Origin: Bradyrhizobium niftali
Lineage (GTDB): Bacteria > Pseudomonadota > Alphaproteobacteria > Rhizobiales > Xanthobacteraceae
NCBI RefSeq assembly: GCF_004571025.1
Contig: NZ_SPQT01000024.1
Location: 1 to 64,000 of the forward strand
Direction: 5' to 3'
DNA: 64,000 nucleotides
Positions 1 to 8,531 of the stretch are shown here, in pieces. The number at the start of each line of letters is the position of its first letter. Position 1 is the stretch's first letter. The notes under the pieces are model-generated. The model ran no database searches, had not been told where the DNA came from, and saw only the letters and a list, made by a program, of their open reading frames with translations. The position numbers and the translations under genes are program-made.

Positions 1-50
1 CCCTCCCCCCTTGCGGGGGAGGGTTGGGGAGGGGGGTGCCCCGGGGACGG
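1..50. repeat. Palindromic intergenic repeat, 'CTCCCC-TTGCGGGGAG' type (R2)
   Basis: A C-rich arm, a GCGG turn and a G-rich arm form a hairpin just past the hemA stop codon. Related C/G hairpins recur near 12.6, 28.9 and 33.2 kb, so this looks like a dispersed repeat that may also help end hemA transcription. There is no T-tract, so it is not a classical terminator. Confidence 0.5.
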
Positions 51-78
51 TGTGTGTTGGATGGAGAGGCGAAGAGGC

Positions 79-1308
79 CTACTCCGCCGCCAGCGACTTT
101 TCGCGGAGCGGCAGGCCGAGGCGGTCCCATACTTGCAGCAGCGCTTCGGCGAGCTGATCGATCAGGCCGTCGTCGTGATAGGGCGAGGGCGTGATGCGCA
201 GGCGCTCGGTGCCCTTGGCGACGGTCGGATAGTTGATCGGCTGGATGTAGATGCCGTGCTCTTCCAGCAGGAGGTCGGAGGCCTGCTTGCACTTCTCGGC
301 ATCGCCGATGAACAGCGGCACGATGTGGGTGTCGCTCGACATCACCGGGAGGCCGGCGGCGTTGAGGATCGCCTTGACGCGGGCGGCGCGGTCCTGGTGG
401 CGCTCGCGCTCCCAGTTCGAGGTCTTGAGATGCTTGATCGCGGCGGTCGCGGCCGAGCAGATCGCCGGCGGCAGCGCGGTGGTGAAGATGAAGCCCGGCG
501 CATAGGAGCGCACGGCATCGATGATCTGGCCGTTGGCGGCGATGTAGCCGCCGAGGCAGCCGAACGCTTTCGCGAGCGTGCCTTCCAGAATGTCGATGCG
601 GTGCATGACGCCGTCACGCTCGGCGATGCCGCCGCCGCGCGGGCCGTACATGCCGACCGCGTGGACCTCGTCGACATAGGTCATCGCATTATATTTCTCG
701 GCGAGATCGCAGATCTTGGCGAGCGGGGCGACGTCGCCGTCCATGGAATAGAGGCTCTCGCAGGCGATCAGCTTCGGCCGGTTCGGACCCGCCGCCTTCA
801 ACAGCGCTTCGAGATCGGCGAGGTCGTTGTGGCGGAACACGACGCGTTCGCAGCCGGACTGGCGGATGCCCTCGATCATCGAATTGTGGTTGAGCTCGTC
901 CGACAGGATCAGGCAGTTCGGAATGAGCTTTGCGATCGTCGCGATGCCGGTCTGGTTCGAGACGTAGCCCGAGGTGAACAGCAGCGCCGCTTCCTTGCCG
1001 TGGAGGTCGGCAAGCTCGGCCTCGAGCTGCACCAGCGGATGATGCGTGCCGGCGATGTTGCGGGTGCCGCCTGCGCCGGTGCCGACGCGCGTCGCGGTCT
1101 CGACCATGGCACCGACCACCTTCGGGTGCTGGCCCATGCCGAGATAGTCGTTGGAGCACCAGATCACGACGTCGCGCTTGCCCTTGGGCGAGTGCCAGAT
1201 CGCGTGCGGGAACCGGCCCGCCATCCGCTCCAGATCGGCGAACACGCGATAGCGCCGTTCAGTGTGGAGACGATCGAGGGCAGAATTGAAGAACTGGCTG
1301 TAATCCAT
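79..1308 (-). CDS. hemA: 5-aminolevulinate synthase
   Basis: Condenses glycine and succinyl-CoA to 5-aminolevulinate, the first committed step of haem synthesis by the C4 (Shemin) route used by alphaproteobacteria. The 409-residue product is full length for the family and belongs to the PLP alpha-oxoamine synthases. Visible motifs are WCSNDYLGMG near residue 50, the GTGAGGTRNI glycine-rich loop near 77, YVDEVHAVG near 211 and EGTLAKAFG, whose Lys247 should bind PLP. The reading frame stays open far upstream, but MDYSQFF is the family start. It is divergent from an AroQ-like gene, and a FixK/FNR-type box lies 136 bp upstream, consistent with the oxygen control known for Bradyrhizobium hemA. 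Confidence 0.97.
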   Translation of the reverse strand: MDYSQFFNSALDRLHTERRYRVFADLERMAGRFPHAIWHSPKGKRDVVIWCSNDYLGMGQHPKVVGAMVETATRVGTGAGGTRNIAGTHHPLVQLEAELADLHGKEAALLFTSGYVSNQTGIATIAKLIPNCLILSDELNHNSMIEGIRQSGCERVVFRHNDLADLEALLKAAGPNRPKLIACESLYSMDGDVAPLAKICDLAEKYNAMTYVDEVHAVGMYGPRGGGIAERDGVMHRIDILEGTLAKAFGCLGGYIAANGQIIDAVRSYAPGFIFTTALPPAICSAATAAIKHLKTSNWERERHQDRAARVKAILNAAGLPVMSSDTHIVPLFIGDAEKCKQASDLLLEEHGIYIQPINYPTVAKGTERLRITPSPYHDDGLIDQLAEALLQVWDRLGLPLREKSLAAE

Positions 1309-1403
1309 CGGCAAAACCTGCAACGGAACCTGACCAAGGGGCCGCATCTTCTTAGAGCTTTTCCAGCTCCAATGTCTATGCGCTATCCCACATTTGGCCC
1401 TAG

Positions 1404-1426
1404 AGGGCATTTGGGCAAAATGCCCT
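1404..1426. promoter_or_regulatory. 9-bp inverted repeat in the hemA leader region
   Basis: AGGGCATTT and AAATGCCCT form a perfect inverted repeat with a 5-nt spacer. If the nearby FixK-type box acts at about -41 for hemA, this palindrome would sit around the hemA transcription start, where an operator or a 5' leader hairpin would be expected. No protein can be assigned from sequence. Confidence 0.45.
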
Positions 1427-1443
1427 ATCGGCCAGGGAACGAC

Positions 1444-1457
1444 TTGATCCCGATCAA
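1444..1457. promoter_or_regulatory. FixK/FNR-type box upstream of hemA
   Basis: The sequence TTGAT-CCCG-ATCAA is a perfect match to the FNR/FixK palindrome (TTGAT-N4-ATCAA). It lies 136 bp upstream of hemA and about 125 bp upstream of the AroQ-like gene on the other strand. FixK2-type activators induce haem genes at low oxygen in Bradyrhizobium, so hemA is the likely target. The symmetric site could serve either gene. Confidence 0.7.
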
Positions 1458-1581
1458 CGAGTTCACGGGCTCGTGTAATGCTGCTTTGCGGTAAGTGCCG
1501 CGAGGGGCCGACACGGCAGCCTCGGCCTGCCTTGGGCTCGGCAAGACAATTCAGCAGATTTCCATTCGAAAGGACGCTCCC

Positions 1582-2013
1582 ATGAAGCGCGTGATGATCC
1601 TCAACGGTCCCAACCTCAACATGCTCGGCATCCGCGAGCCGCACATCTATGGCACCACGACTCTCGCAGAGGTCAACGCGGGCTGCGAGGAAGCCGCCGC
1701 GAAACTCGGGCTCAAGCTCGCTTTCCACCAGTCCAACCATGAGGGCGTGCTGGTCGACCTGATCCAGTCGGCGCGGCAGGACGCCGATGCCATCGTCATC
1801 AATCCGGCTGGCCTCTCCTTCACCTCGGTCTCGATCATGGACGCGATCAAGACGTTCGAAGGCCCGGTGCTGGAAGTCCACATCTCCAACATCCACGCCC
1901 GCGACGAATATCACCGGCACTCCAAGATATCGTTCGTGGCCTCAGGCGTGATCTGCGGGCTGGGCCCGTTCGGCTACATCGCGGCGCTGCACGCGATCGC
2001 GAACATGAAGTGA
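1582..2013 (+). CDS. aroQ: Type II 3-dehydroquinate dehydratase-like protein with altered substrate-site residues
   Basis: The 143-residue protein has the flavodoxin-like type II dehydroquinase fold that catalyses the third shikimate or quinate step. Family residues kept are Asn11 (NGPNLN), Arg18, the catalytic Tyr23 (IYG), Asn74 (INPAG), Asp87, His100 (EVHISN) and Arg107. The usual His of the T-H-T-S motif is Phe80, and the Arg of the E-F-R motif is His111. Both normally bind substrate, as recalled from the M. tuberculosis enzyme. It may therefore be a divergent paralogue with a different substrate, and a canonical aroQ probably lies elsewhere. ATG at MKRVMIL was chosen because homology begins there. 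It is divergent from hemA. Confidence 0.8.
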   Translation: MKRVMILNGPNLNMLGIREPHIYGTTTLAEVNAGCEEAAAKLGLKLAFHQSNHEGVLVDLIQSARQDADAIVINPAGLSFTSVSIMDAIKTFEGPVLEVHISNIHARDEYHRHSKISFVASGVICGLGPFGYIAALHAIANMK

Positions 2014-2030
2014 GCTGTTGCCGCGCACTC

Positions 2031-2114
2031 GTCATGCCCGGGCTTGTCCCGGGCATCCACGAACTCGTTTTCGCTTGAAAGAACGTGGATGGCCGGGACA
2101 AACCCGGCCATGAC
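2031..2114. repeat. Palindromic repeat, 'GTCATGCCCGGGCTTGTCCCGGG' type (R4)
   Basis: GTCATGCCCGGG... and its inverted partner ...CCCGGCCATGAC flank a short centre that also holds an inverted CATCCACG/CGTGGATG pair. It fills the gap between two convergent genes. The nested palindrome is typical of the small dispersed intergenic repeats of Bradyrhizobium and could act as a two-way terminator. Confidence 0.65.
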
Positions 2115-2122
2115 GCCGTGGC

Positions 2123-3184
2123 TCACGTCGTCCTGAACTGGAGCACGCCGTCCTTGGTCTCCGCCGTCAGCCGGCCCTCGACGATCATGTAGTTGACGTG
2201 GGCGACGAGCTCGCCGGCGGCGAAGCCCATCTGGTGTTCGTCCAGCACGTGCTTGTTGAACACCACGGGCACCAAGGCGCGCGAGGTCTGCGGCACCTCG
2301 CGGCAGGCTTCCGCGATCAGGCGGCAGCGCTCCTCGTGGTGATCGGCGAGCTGCTTGATGCGGGTCTTGAGCCCATAGAACGGCACGCCGTGGCCGGGCA
2401 GCACCAGCACGTCATAGGGGAGCGTCGTGGTGAGGCTGGCGAGGGAGGCGAGATATTCGCCGAGCGAGTTCTGGTCGGGCTCGACCGCCCACACGCTGAC
2501 ATTGGGCGAGATCCTGCTCAGCACCTGGTCGGCGGAAAGGAACAGCTTGTCGTCGGCGCAATACAGCATCACCTGGTCGAGCGCGTGGCCGCCGCCAGTG
2601 ATCACCTTGAAGCGGCGCGTGCCGATCACGACGTCGTCGCCATGCGAGATGCGGCGGTAGGACGGCGGCAGCACCGAGACGCGCTTGAGATAGTCCTGGC
2701 CGCGGCCGAGCAGCTTTTCGGTGAGCGACTCGTCCATGCCGTGGCGGCGGAAGAACAGCCGCTGCGCCTCCTGCCGCTCCGTGGTGCCGCGGTTCTGGTG
2801 ATAGACCGATTGCAGATATTCGACCTGCGACATCACCAGCGGGCAGTTGAACCGTTCGACGATCCACCCGGCGAGACCGACATGATCGGGGTGCGAATGG
2901 GTGACGATCAGGCGGGTGATGTTGACGCCCTTGAGCGGGCCGTCGAACAGTTTCGTCCAGGCCTCGATCGTCTCCTCGTTACCGAAGCCGGCATCCACCA
3001 TGGCGTAGCCGTCGCCGTCGGCGAGCAGATAGATGTTCACATGGTTGAGGCGGAACGGCAGCTTCAGCCGCGCCCACAGCACGCCGGGCTTCACCTCCAC
3101 GACCTCGTCAGGGCCGGGATGCTGGTCCCAGGGGTAGCGCAGGGCCTCGCCGGAGGACTGCACGGTGTCGGTCTTTGCGTTCAT
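2123..3184 (-). CDS. MBL-fold metallo-hydrolase
   Basis: A 353-residue metallo-beta-lactamase-fold hydrolase. The metal-binding motif THSHPDH is at residues 95-101, preceded by a typical MVDAGFG strand near 62. Further family signs are GGGHALDQVMLY (third metal His) near 197 and VLPGHGVPF near 260. The C-terminal extension of about 90 residues resembles the winged-helix-like tail of lactonase/LACTB2-like members. There is no signal peptide, so it is cytoplasmic. The substrate cannot be read from sequence. It is convergent with the AroQ-like gene and shares no operon. Confidence 0.88.
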   Translation of the reverse strand: MNAKTDTVQSSGEALRYPWDQHPGPDEVVEVKPGVLWARLKLPFRLNHVNIYLLADGDGYAMVDAGFGNEETIEAWTKLFDGPLKGVNITRLIVTHSHPDHVGLAGWIVERFNCPLVMSQVEYLQSVYHQNRGTTERQEAQRLFFRRHGMDESLTEKLLGRGQDYLKRVSVLPPSYRRISHGDDVVIGTRRFKVITGGGHALDQVMLYCADDKLFLSADQVLSRISPNVSVWAVEPDQNSLGEYLASLASLTTTLPYDVLVLPGHGVPFYGLKTRIKQLADHHEERCRLIAEACREVPQTSRALVPVVFNKHVLDEHQMGFAAGELVAHVNYMIVEGRLTAETKDGVLQFRTT

Positions 3185-3309
3185 GCTACCGACTTAAACC
3201 CGGCGGGCGCGCCGCGCCAGCCGAAAAAGGACGCGAGTTCGGCTCGCATAGCGGTCATTCCGGGCCGGATTTTTCCGTGACCCGGATGGAGCGCAGCCCA
3301 AAAATGCCG

Positions 3310-3401
3310 GTCATTCCGGGGCGCGCGTGAGCGCGAACCCGGAATCTGGAGGTCGTTGCGCGAGATGCCGGGTTCGGCGCCAAGCGCCGCCCCGGAATGA
3401 T
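3310..3401. repeat. Palindromic repeat, 'TCATTCCGGGGCGCG' type (R3)
   Basis: TCATTCCGGGGCGCG...GAACCCGGAATCT and a second inverted unit ending CCCCGGAATGA form a paired-hairpin element between the receptor and MBL genes. A single extra arm starts near 3254. A close relative lies at 54774-54887, which shows this is a dispersed family and not a local terminator. Confidence 0.7.
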
Positions 3402-3403
3402 AA

Positions 3404-5563
3404 TCAGGCCGCCCGCATGTTGTTGAGGAACGCGTCGATCTCTCCGCGCAGCAGGTCGGCCTCGCGGCGCAGTGCGTCGGAGGCGCCCAGCACTTCGCTC
3501 GCCGCAGCGCCGGCTTCGGCAGAGGCGGTGGAGACGCCGATGATATTGCTGGAGACCTCGCTGGTGCCGCCGGCGGCATGCTGGATGTTGCGCGCGATCT
3601 CGCGGGTGGCCGCGCCCTGTTCCTCGACGGCAGCCGCGATCGTCGTGGTGACGTCGTTGATCTCGCCGATGATCCGGCCGATGCCCTGGATGGCTCCGAC
3701 CGCCGAGGTCGTCACGTTCTGCATGCTGGCGATCTGGGTGCGGATCTCCTCGGTCGCCTTCGCGGTCTGGCTCGCGAGGCTCTTCACCTCGGAGGCGACC
3801 ACCGCGAAGCCGCGGCCGGCCTCGCCCGCGCGGGCCGCCTCGATGGTGGCGTTGAGCGCGAGCAGATTGGTCTGCGAGGCGATGGTCTGGATCAAATCGA
3901 CCACGACGCTGATGCGGCTCGCACTGTCGGCGAGGCTTTGCACCGTGGCGTCGGTGGCGCCGGCTTCGTCCACCGCCTTCTTGGCGATCCCGGCCGAGGT
4001 GACCACCTGGCGGCTGATTTCGGCGATCGACGAGGACAGCTGCTCGGTGCCGGCCGATACCGTCTGCACGTTGACCGAGGTCTCCTCCGCGGCGGAGGCG
4101 ACTGCGTTGACCAGCGCGTTGGACTGGTCAGCGGTGTTCGACATGCTCTGCGCGGTCGATTGCATCGAATTGGCGGACTGCGCGAGATTGTCCAGCGCGG
4201 CGCGCACCGTGCTTTCGAATTCGGCGATCTTCGCTTCCATGCGTGCGGCACGCTCGGCCTTGGCGACGCGATCCTTGTCCTGCTCGCTGGCGAGCGCGCG
4301 GGCCTCGACCATGCTATCGCGGAACACGGTCAGCGTGTCGGTCATCGCGCCGATCTCGTCACTATGCTTCGCGCGGGCGATCTCGGTGTCGAGATCGCCG
4401 GCCGAGAGTGACTGCATGGCGCGCTGGAGGCCGGTGATCCGGCGCAGGATGTTGCGGCCGACATAGAGCCAGACGAACAGGGCCGAGCCGACCAGCGTCA
4501 GCGCGCCCAGCGCCAGCATTGCGGTCGTCGCAAGCGAGATCTCCTGCCGCGCCTGGAAGGTCGACGCGTTGGTCTCCTTCTGCACGCCGTCGACGAGCTG
4601 CTGCACGCTGATGCCGAGGCCGACATTGAGCTTGCGCGTCTCGTCCAGGATGGTCTGGCCGTAGTCGACGGAGTCGAGCTCCTTCTCGCGCAGATTGAAC
4701 ACGCCGGTCTTGCCGGTACCGAGCGCCAGCAGCTTTTCCGCCGTCTCGCGCAGCATCTTGTTGCCCTGATTGTCCGGCAACAGGTCGAGGTTGGACCGCA
4801 GGCGTCCTTGCGCCGTCTTGAATTCCTTCTGGATGTCGTCGAGCTTGTCGCTCGTGTTCGCCGACAGCGCCGCGCTCATGTCGGCGGCTGCGAGATTGCC
4901 GCTGGCGACGACGTTGCCGAGCTGGCCGACGGTCTGCGCGGCTTCGGTGGCATCTTCGGCGGACATATTGGCCGAGCCAAGAATGGCGTTGACCCGGGTC
5001 TGCGCGTCCAGCATCGCCGGGCTGGCCGCGCCGACGAACGCGCCCTGCGCGCTGCGCAGCGCGTCATACTGCTTGTCATGGAGGGCCGCGATGTCCAGCC
5101 GTTCGCGGGCGGCCTTGGCCAGGCTTTGGGCCGCCTCGTTGATGCTCTTCATCGTCTCGCTGAGTCCGGAGACAACGGCCTTGTCGCCGCCGAGCTCGAT
5201 GATCTCGTTGAGCTTCTGCTGCGTCTGCTCCTGAAATTCCCTGAGCTTCTTGGTGCGCTCGTTCAGGGCGTCCTCGCTTTGAGCCGCAAGCAGGGCAGGT
5301 CCCTGTGCCGCAAGGCTCGCGCTCAGTGCCGACAATTGCAGGCTGGCGGCAAGGCGCGGAATGTCCCGCCCGCTCAGTTCAGTCATGCGTCCGCCGAGAT
5401 TCTGCAGCACCAGGCCGGCGCCGGCCGAGATCACGAGGCCCATGCCCGCGATCACCGCGAAGGCCGCGAACAAGCTGCCGCGCACGCCCCATGTCGGCAT
5501 CTTGAAACGTGGCCTCAATCGGCCAAGGAAACTGCCACGGCCCAGGCCCAGACGGATCGCCAT
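3404..5563 (-). CDS. Methyl-accepting chemotaxis protein
   Basis: A 719-residue transmembrane chemoreceptor. TM1 lies near residues 27-55. A long periplasmic helical sensor follows, TM2 is near 345-372, and then come a HAMP domain (ITGLQRAMQSLSAGDLDTEI) and a cytoplasmic signalling coiled coil. The hairpin tip near residue 560 (LLALNATIEAARAGEAGRGF) is highly conserved and is where CheA/CheW bind. There is no C-terminal CheR/CheB-tethering pentapeptide; the protein ends in NNMRAA. No che genes are adjacent, so it is an orphan receptor. The ligand is unknown. Confidence 0.95.
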   Translation of the reverse strand: MAIRLGLGRGSFLGRLRPRFKMPTWGVRGSLFAAFAVIAGMGLVISAGAGLVLQNLGGRMTELSGRDIPRLAASLQLSALSASLAAQGPALLAAQSEDALNERTKKLREFQEQTQQKLNEIIELGGDKAVVSGLSETMKSINEAAQSLAKAARERLDIAALHDKQYDALRSAQGAFVGAASPAMLDAQTRVNAILGSANMSAEDATEAAQTVGQLGNVVASGNLAAADMSAALSANTSDKLDDIQKEFKTAQGRLRSNLDLLPDNQGNKMLRETAEKLLALGTGKTGVFNLREKELDSVDYGQTILDETRKLNVGLGISVQQLVDGVQKETNASTFQARQEISLATTAMLALGALTLVGSALFVWLYVGRNILRRITGLQRAMQSLSAGDLDTEIARAKHSDEIGAMTDTLTVFRDSMVEARALASEQDKDRVAKAERAARMEAKIAEFESTVRAALDNLAQSANSMQSTAQSMSNTADQSNALVNAVASAAEETSVNVQTVSAGTEQLSSSIAEISRQVVTSAGIAKKAVDEAGATDATVQSLADSASRISVVVDLIQTIASQTNLLALNATIEAARAGEAGRGFAVVASEVKSLASQTAKATEEIRTQIASMQNVTTSAVGAIQGIGRIIGEINDVTTTIAAAVEEQGAATREIARNIQHAAGGTSEVSSNIIGVSTASAEAGAAASEVLGASDALRREADLLRGEIDAFLNNMRAA

Positions 5564-5668
5564 CGAACTTCCCCCACGCGCTTGCTTCTGTTTTGTGGCG
5601 GGCAGTATCGGTCGGGCCGGTTAAAAAATCGCAATTGGTGCAATTGCTTGCGCTGGTTCCGCAGAGCG

Positions 5669-5702
5669 AAAAAAAGAAGGGCCGGCAACATGGCCGGCCC
5701 TT
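5669..5702 (-). terminator. Rho-independent terminator of the outer-membrane protein gene
   Basis: On the minus strand a 10-bp stem (AAGGGCCGGC / GCCGGCCCTT) with a short loop is followed by CTTTTTTT. It lies about 25 nt past the stop codon of the 5728-6453 gene. This is the clearest intrinsic terminator in the window. Confidence 0.9.
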
Positions 5703-5727
5703 CCTCAGGATAAGGTTTTCTAACCGA

Positions 5728-6453
5728 TCAGTAGCGCGCGACCGCCGAGTTGGCCCAGTTGAGGCGATAATTGACGCCAGCCTTGATGGTGTGGTCGTCG
5801 GTGGTGAAGTTGCCGGTGCCCGCGAGCGGGCCCGCGGTGAAGTGCGCGTCGCCGAAATTGTAGTACTGGTACTCGGCCTTGGCCGACCAGTTCGGCGCGA
5901 ACATGTACTCGAGACCGGCGCCGACGGTGTAGCCGTTGCGATGATCGCCATCGATGATAAAGCCGGTCGGGACGCCGCCGACCGTGACCTTCTCGTTGTT
6001 GTCCGAATAGGCGTAGCCGCCCTTCACGTAGAGGAGGCCCGGACCCCAGGTGTAGCCGACGCGGCCGGTGATCGAGCCGAGGCCGCGCTGGTCGTTGGTG
6101 TAGGCGACGCCGCCCGGGAATACCGCACCGACGCTGCCGGAGAGCCAGGAATACTGGCCCTCGACGCCGACCACGAAGTTCGGGTTGAACTGCCAGTCCG
6201 CACCGACCTGCACGCCGCCGAGGAAACGGCCGTTGCCGTTGTTGCCGGTGGAGAGGCCGCTGAAATTGTTGTCGCTGGAGAACGCGCCGCCGACATGGGC
6301 GCCGAGATAGAATCCGGTCCAGTTGTAGATCGGCGCGGCATAGGCCGGCGCGGGCGCCTTGTAGTAGTTGCGGTTGCCGAGATCGGCGCCGACGGCCGGC
6401 GCAGCGGCGCCCACCACGAGCAGCGCAACGGTCGCAAACAGAATCTTCTTCAT
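5728..6453 (-). CDS. Outer-membrane beta-barrel protein (Omp25/31-like porin family)
   Basis: A 241-residue secreted protein. The signal peptide (MKKILFATVALLVVGAAAPAVGA) is cleaved near residue 23. The WTGFYLGAHVGGAF motif that opens the barrel in rhizobial and Brucella Omp25/Omp31 proteins follows near 43-57. The rest shows alternating amphipathic strands such as YSWLSGSVGAVF and VGYTWGPGLLYVKGGYAY, and the chain ends in an aromatic residue (ARY) as barrel proteins do. It has its own strong terminator, as expected for an abundant envelope protein. The exact role is unknown; relatives are major surface proteins. Confidence 0.9.
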   Translation of the reverse strand: MKKILFATVALLVVGAAAPAVGADLGNRNYYKAPAPAYAAPIYNWTGFYLGAHVGGAFSSDNNFSGLSTGNNGNGRFLGGVQVGADWQFNPNFVVGVEGQYSWLSGSVGAVFPGGVAYTNDQRGLGSITGRVGYTWGPGLLYVKGGYAYSDNNEKVTVGGVPTGFIIDGDHRNGYTVGAGLEYMFAPNWSAKAEYQYYNFGDAHFTAGPLAGTGNFTTDDHTIKAGVNYRLNWANSAVARY

Positions 6454-6677
6454 AGTCCAAACTCCAACACTTTAGGTCCCCGGCAGGCGTGCATTCCGCG
6501 CCGTCGTTGGTTTTGCAGATAGCTAGCTTTTGACGAAAATGCTGTCACATCCGTGGCACAGCGTGAGCCAACCTAACTTATTGGGCTGCAATTGATTTTC
6601 GTGCTTAATGGCGACTTAAGAAATGCTGAAGGAAGGCTTAACTTCGCGTCTTCCCGGTAACCTGCGTGCGGCCCTTG

Positions 6678-6998
6678 TTAACCAAGTCGCCGCCGCGCCT
6701 CATCGCGCATCTGTTCGCGGAACGCCGCGCGCTTTGCCGGCCGGTCTTCCTCGCGCACGTCGTGACGATCGAAGATGTCGAACTTCTCCAGGATCGGATA
6801 GCGCTCGCTCGCCATCGCGAGCACGCGCAGCACCTTCGTCGCCGACGGCGTCGGGCCGCTGACTTCCCAGCGCCGGATGGTGTCGGCGCCGCCCTTCTCC
6901 GGCAATCCGCATAGCCTGGCCATGTCGGCCGCGGTGAGCTTGCGCTCGAGGGCATCGGAGAGGTCGGCGCGGAGTTGCTTCAGTTCTGGGCCAGTCAT
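6678..6998 (-). CDS. Small helix-turn-helix domain protein
   Basis: A 106-residue protein. An N-terminal helix (MTGPELKQLRADLSDALER) is followed by a helix-turn-helix-like stretch (AADMARLCGLPEKGGADT, then IRRWEVSGPTPSATKVLRVL) resembling XRE/MerR-like DNA-binding folds. The tail is charged (EEDRPAKRAAFREQMRDEAR). The frame is open upstream, but the ATG at MTGPELK begins recognisable structure. It stands alone and its target is unknown. Confidence 0.65.
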   Translation of the reverse strand: MTGPELKQLRADLSDALERKLTAADMARLCGLPEKGGADTIRRWEVSGPTPSATKVLRVLAMASERYPILEKFDIFDRHDVREEDRPAKRAAFREQMRDEARRRLG

Positions 6999-7193
6999 GT
7001 CAATCGCGTTCAGGGGAGTTGCTGAAGGCAATGCACTAGCGCTGATTCGGGTCCATCCGAAGGCGGCGAGGGCGCGCCCCCCCGCGCTCCGGCACCTTCG
7101 TGTGCGCACGGAGTTATGAACGGAGTGCCCATGGAAATCCTGCGACGAATGAACAAATGGTACAAGGGGGCCCGAGCGACGAAGGGATCAGCC

Positions 7194-7478
7194 ATGACAA
7201 TCGTCAAACTCGCCATTGCCGCGCTCATCACGACTGGATTGCTTGCCGCGCCCTTCGCGGCTGAGGCGAAGAAGCACCGGTCGAGCAGACATTACAGCGC
7301 CGGTGTGGTGGCCCCGGCCTATGGCGGCGCCGGATTGCCGGCGACGCAGGGCAGTCCCGCTTACGGATCGTCCGGACAGACGGTCGGCACGGTCACGGCG
7401 CCGTCGATCGGAACGTACAACTGGCCGTCGGTCGGCGTGACCAATTCGGTTCCGACCTGGAGCAACACCACGCGATAG
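7194..7478 (+). CDS. Small secreted protein of unknown function
   Basis: A 94-residue protein with a signal peptide (MTIVKLAIAALITTGLLAAP, with cleavage after AEA) followed by a basic patch (KKHRSSRHYS) and a Gly/Ser/Thr/Pro-rich low-complexity region. The frame opens at 7116, but the ATG at MTIVKL gives a normal signal peptide and has an AAGGG motif upstream. No domain is recognised. The product is probably periplasmic. Confidence 0.6.
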   Translation: MTIVKLAIAALITTGLLAAPFAAEAKKHRSSRHYSAGVVAPAYGGAGLPATQGSPAYGSSGQTVGTVTAPSIGTYNWPSVGVTNSVPTWSNTTR

Positions 7479-7497
7479 AGGCGCGCGCCGATGCCGG

Positions 7498-8433
7498 TCA
7501 GCGCGTGCCGGCCGCGAGGCCGGAGAGCAGGGCGAGCGCGACCAGCAAGGTCGCGACCGACAACATTGTCGTGACCGAGACGGTGGCCGCAACCAGTTTC
7601 TCCTCGACCTTGTGCTCGTGGGCGAGAACGTACACGGTTTTCGCCGTCGGCACGGCCGCGCACACGACGGCGGCAGCGGTGTAGAGCGGATCGAGGCCGG
7701 TGATCACGCAAAGCCCGTAGACGATCAGCGGCATCACCACCAGCTTCACGGCCGAGAGCGCGAACGATGCCTTCAGATTCGATCGCAAGCCTTCGACCGA
7801 CAGGCCGAGCCCGATGGCAAATAGCGCGCAGGGCGTGAGCGCAGCCGCGATCATGTTGAGGTAGGCCGCAACGGGCGGCGGAATCGGCAGGCCCGTGATC
7901 GCCCATGCGAGCCCAATGAGCGTCGACAGCACCATCGGATTGAGCAGGATCTGTTTCGCGAGGCCAGCGGAGTGCGCGGGTCCGCGCGCCTCCTTTTCCA
8001 GCAGGATGACCGTGATCGGAAACATCACGGCGGCCACGAACACCGTCGCCACGGCGGCGGGCAGGACGGCGGGCTGGCCGTAGATCGCGTGCAGGATCGG
8101 AAGCGCCACGAAGCCGGTGTTGGTCATGGCTGCGGCCATGCCATGGATGGTGCTGCTGGCGAGATCATGCTTTCCGCCGGCGCGGACGGCCGCGAAGACG
8201 AGCGCGAAGCAGAGCAGCGAGCCGCCGCCAAACGCGAGCAGGAAGCGCCATTCCAGCAGGTTGCGCGCCGGCTCCTGGGCGATCGTGACAATCAGCAGCG
8301 CCGGCATCGCCACGTTGTAGGCAAAGTGCACCAGCGCGTCGGCGAGCGTGCGCGAGAGATAGCCGAGCGCGCCGGCCAGCCAGCCGGTGACGATGATCGC
8401 GAACACGGGAAGAACGAGGCTGGCGACCTCCAT
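7498..8433 (-). CDS. AEC family transporter
   Basis: A 311-residue inner-membrane protein with about ten predicted hydrophobic helices. It begins MEVASLVLPVFAIIVTGWLAG, characteristic of the auxin efflux carrier (AEC) family of secondary transporters. The two halves are separated by a short hydrophilic loop (EKEARGPAHSAG near 147). The family carries malate, malonate and other organic anions; the substrate here cannot be inferred. It is transcribed alone and converges with the small secreted protein gene. Confidence 0.88.
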   Translation of the reverse strand: MEVASLVLPVFAIIVTGWLAGALGYLSRTLADALVHFAYNVAMPALLIVTIAQEPARNLLEWRFLLAFGGGSLLCFALVFAAVRAGGKHDLASSTIHGMAAAMTNTGFVALPILHAIYGQPAVLPAAVATVFVAAVMFPITVILLEKEARGPAHSAGLAKQILLNPMVLSTLIGLAWAITGLPIPPPVAAYLNMIAAALTPCALFAIGLGLSVEGLRSNLKASFALSAVKLVVMPLIVYGLCVITGLDPLYTAAAVVCAAVPTAKTVYVLAHEHKVEEKLVAATVSVTTMLSVATLLVALALLSGLAAGTR

Positions 8434-8531
8434 CCGGCTCCCCCTTTTGCCAGGCGGCTATGGGCCATCCTAGCTCGCCGGTGCGTCGTCGTCACGGCCC
8501 AGCGGGATCGGGGAGGTCCGATCAGCGCACC

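Noticed and set aside
79..1920. Long minus-strand frame of 613 codons running through hemA into the AroQ-like gene
   Set aside because: Only the part from residue 205 on matches ALA synthase; the rest is antisense to the AroQ-like gene and the intergenic region.
3327..4466. Long open frames on the plus strand opposite the chemoreceptor and other genes
   Set aside because: High GC leaves antisense frames open; the receptor motifs on the minus strand show which strand codes.
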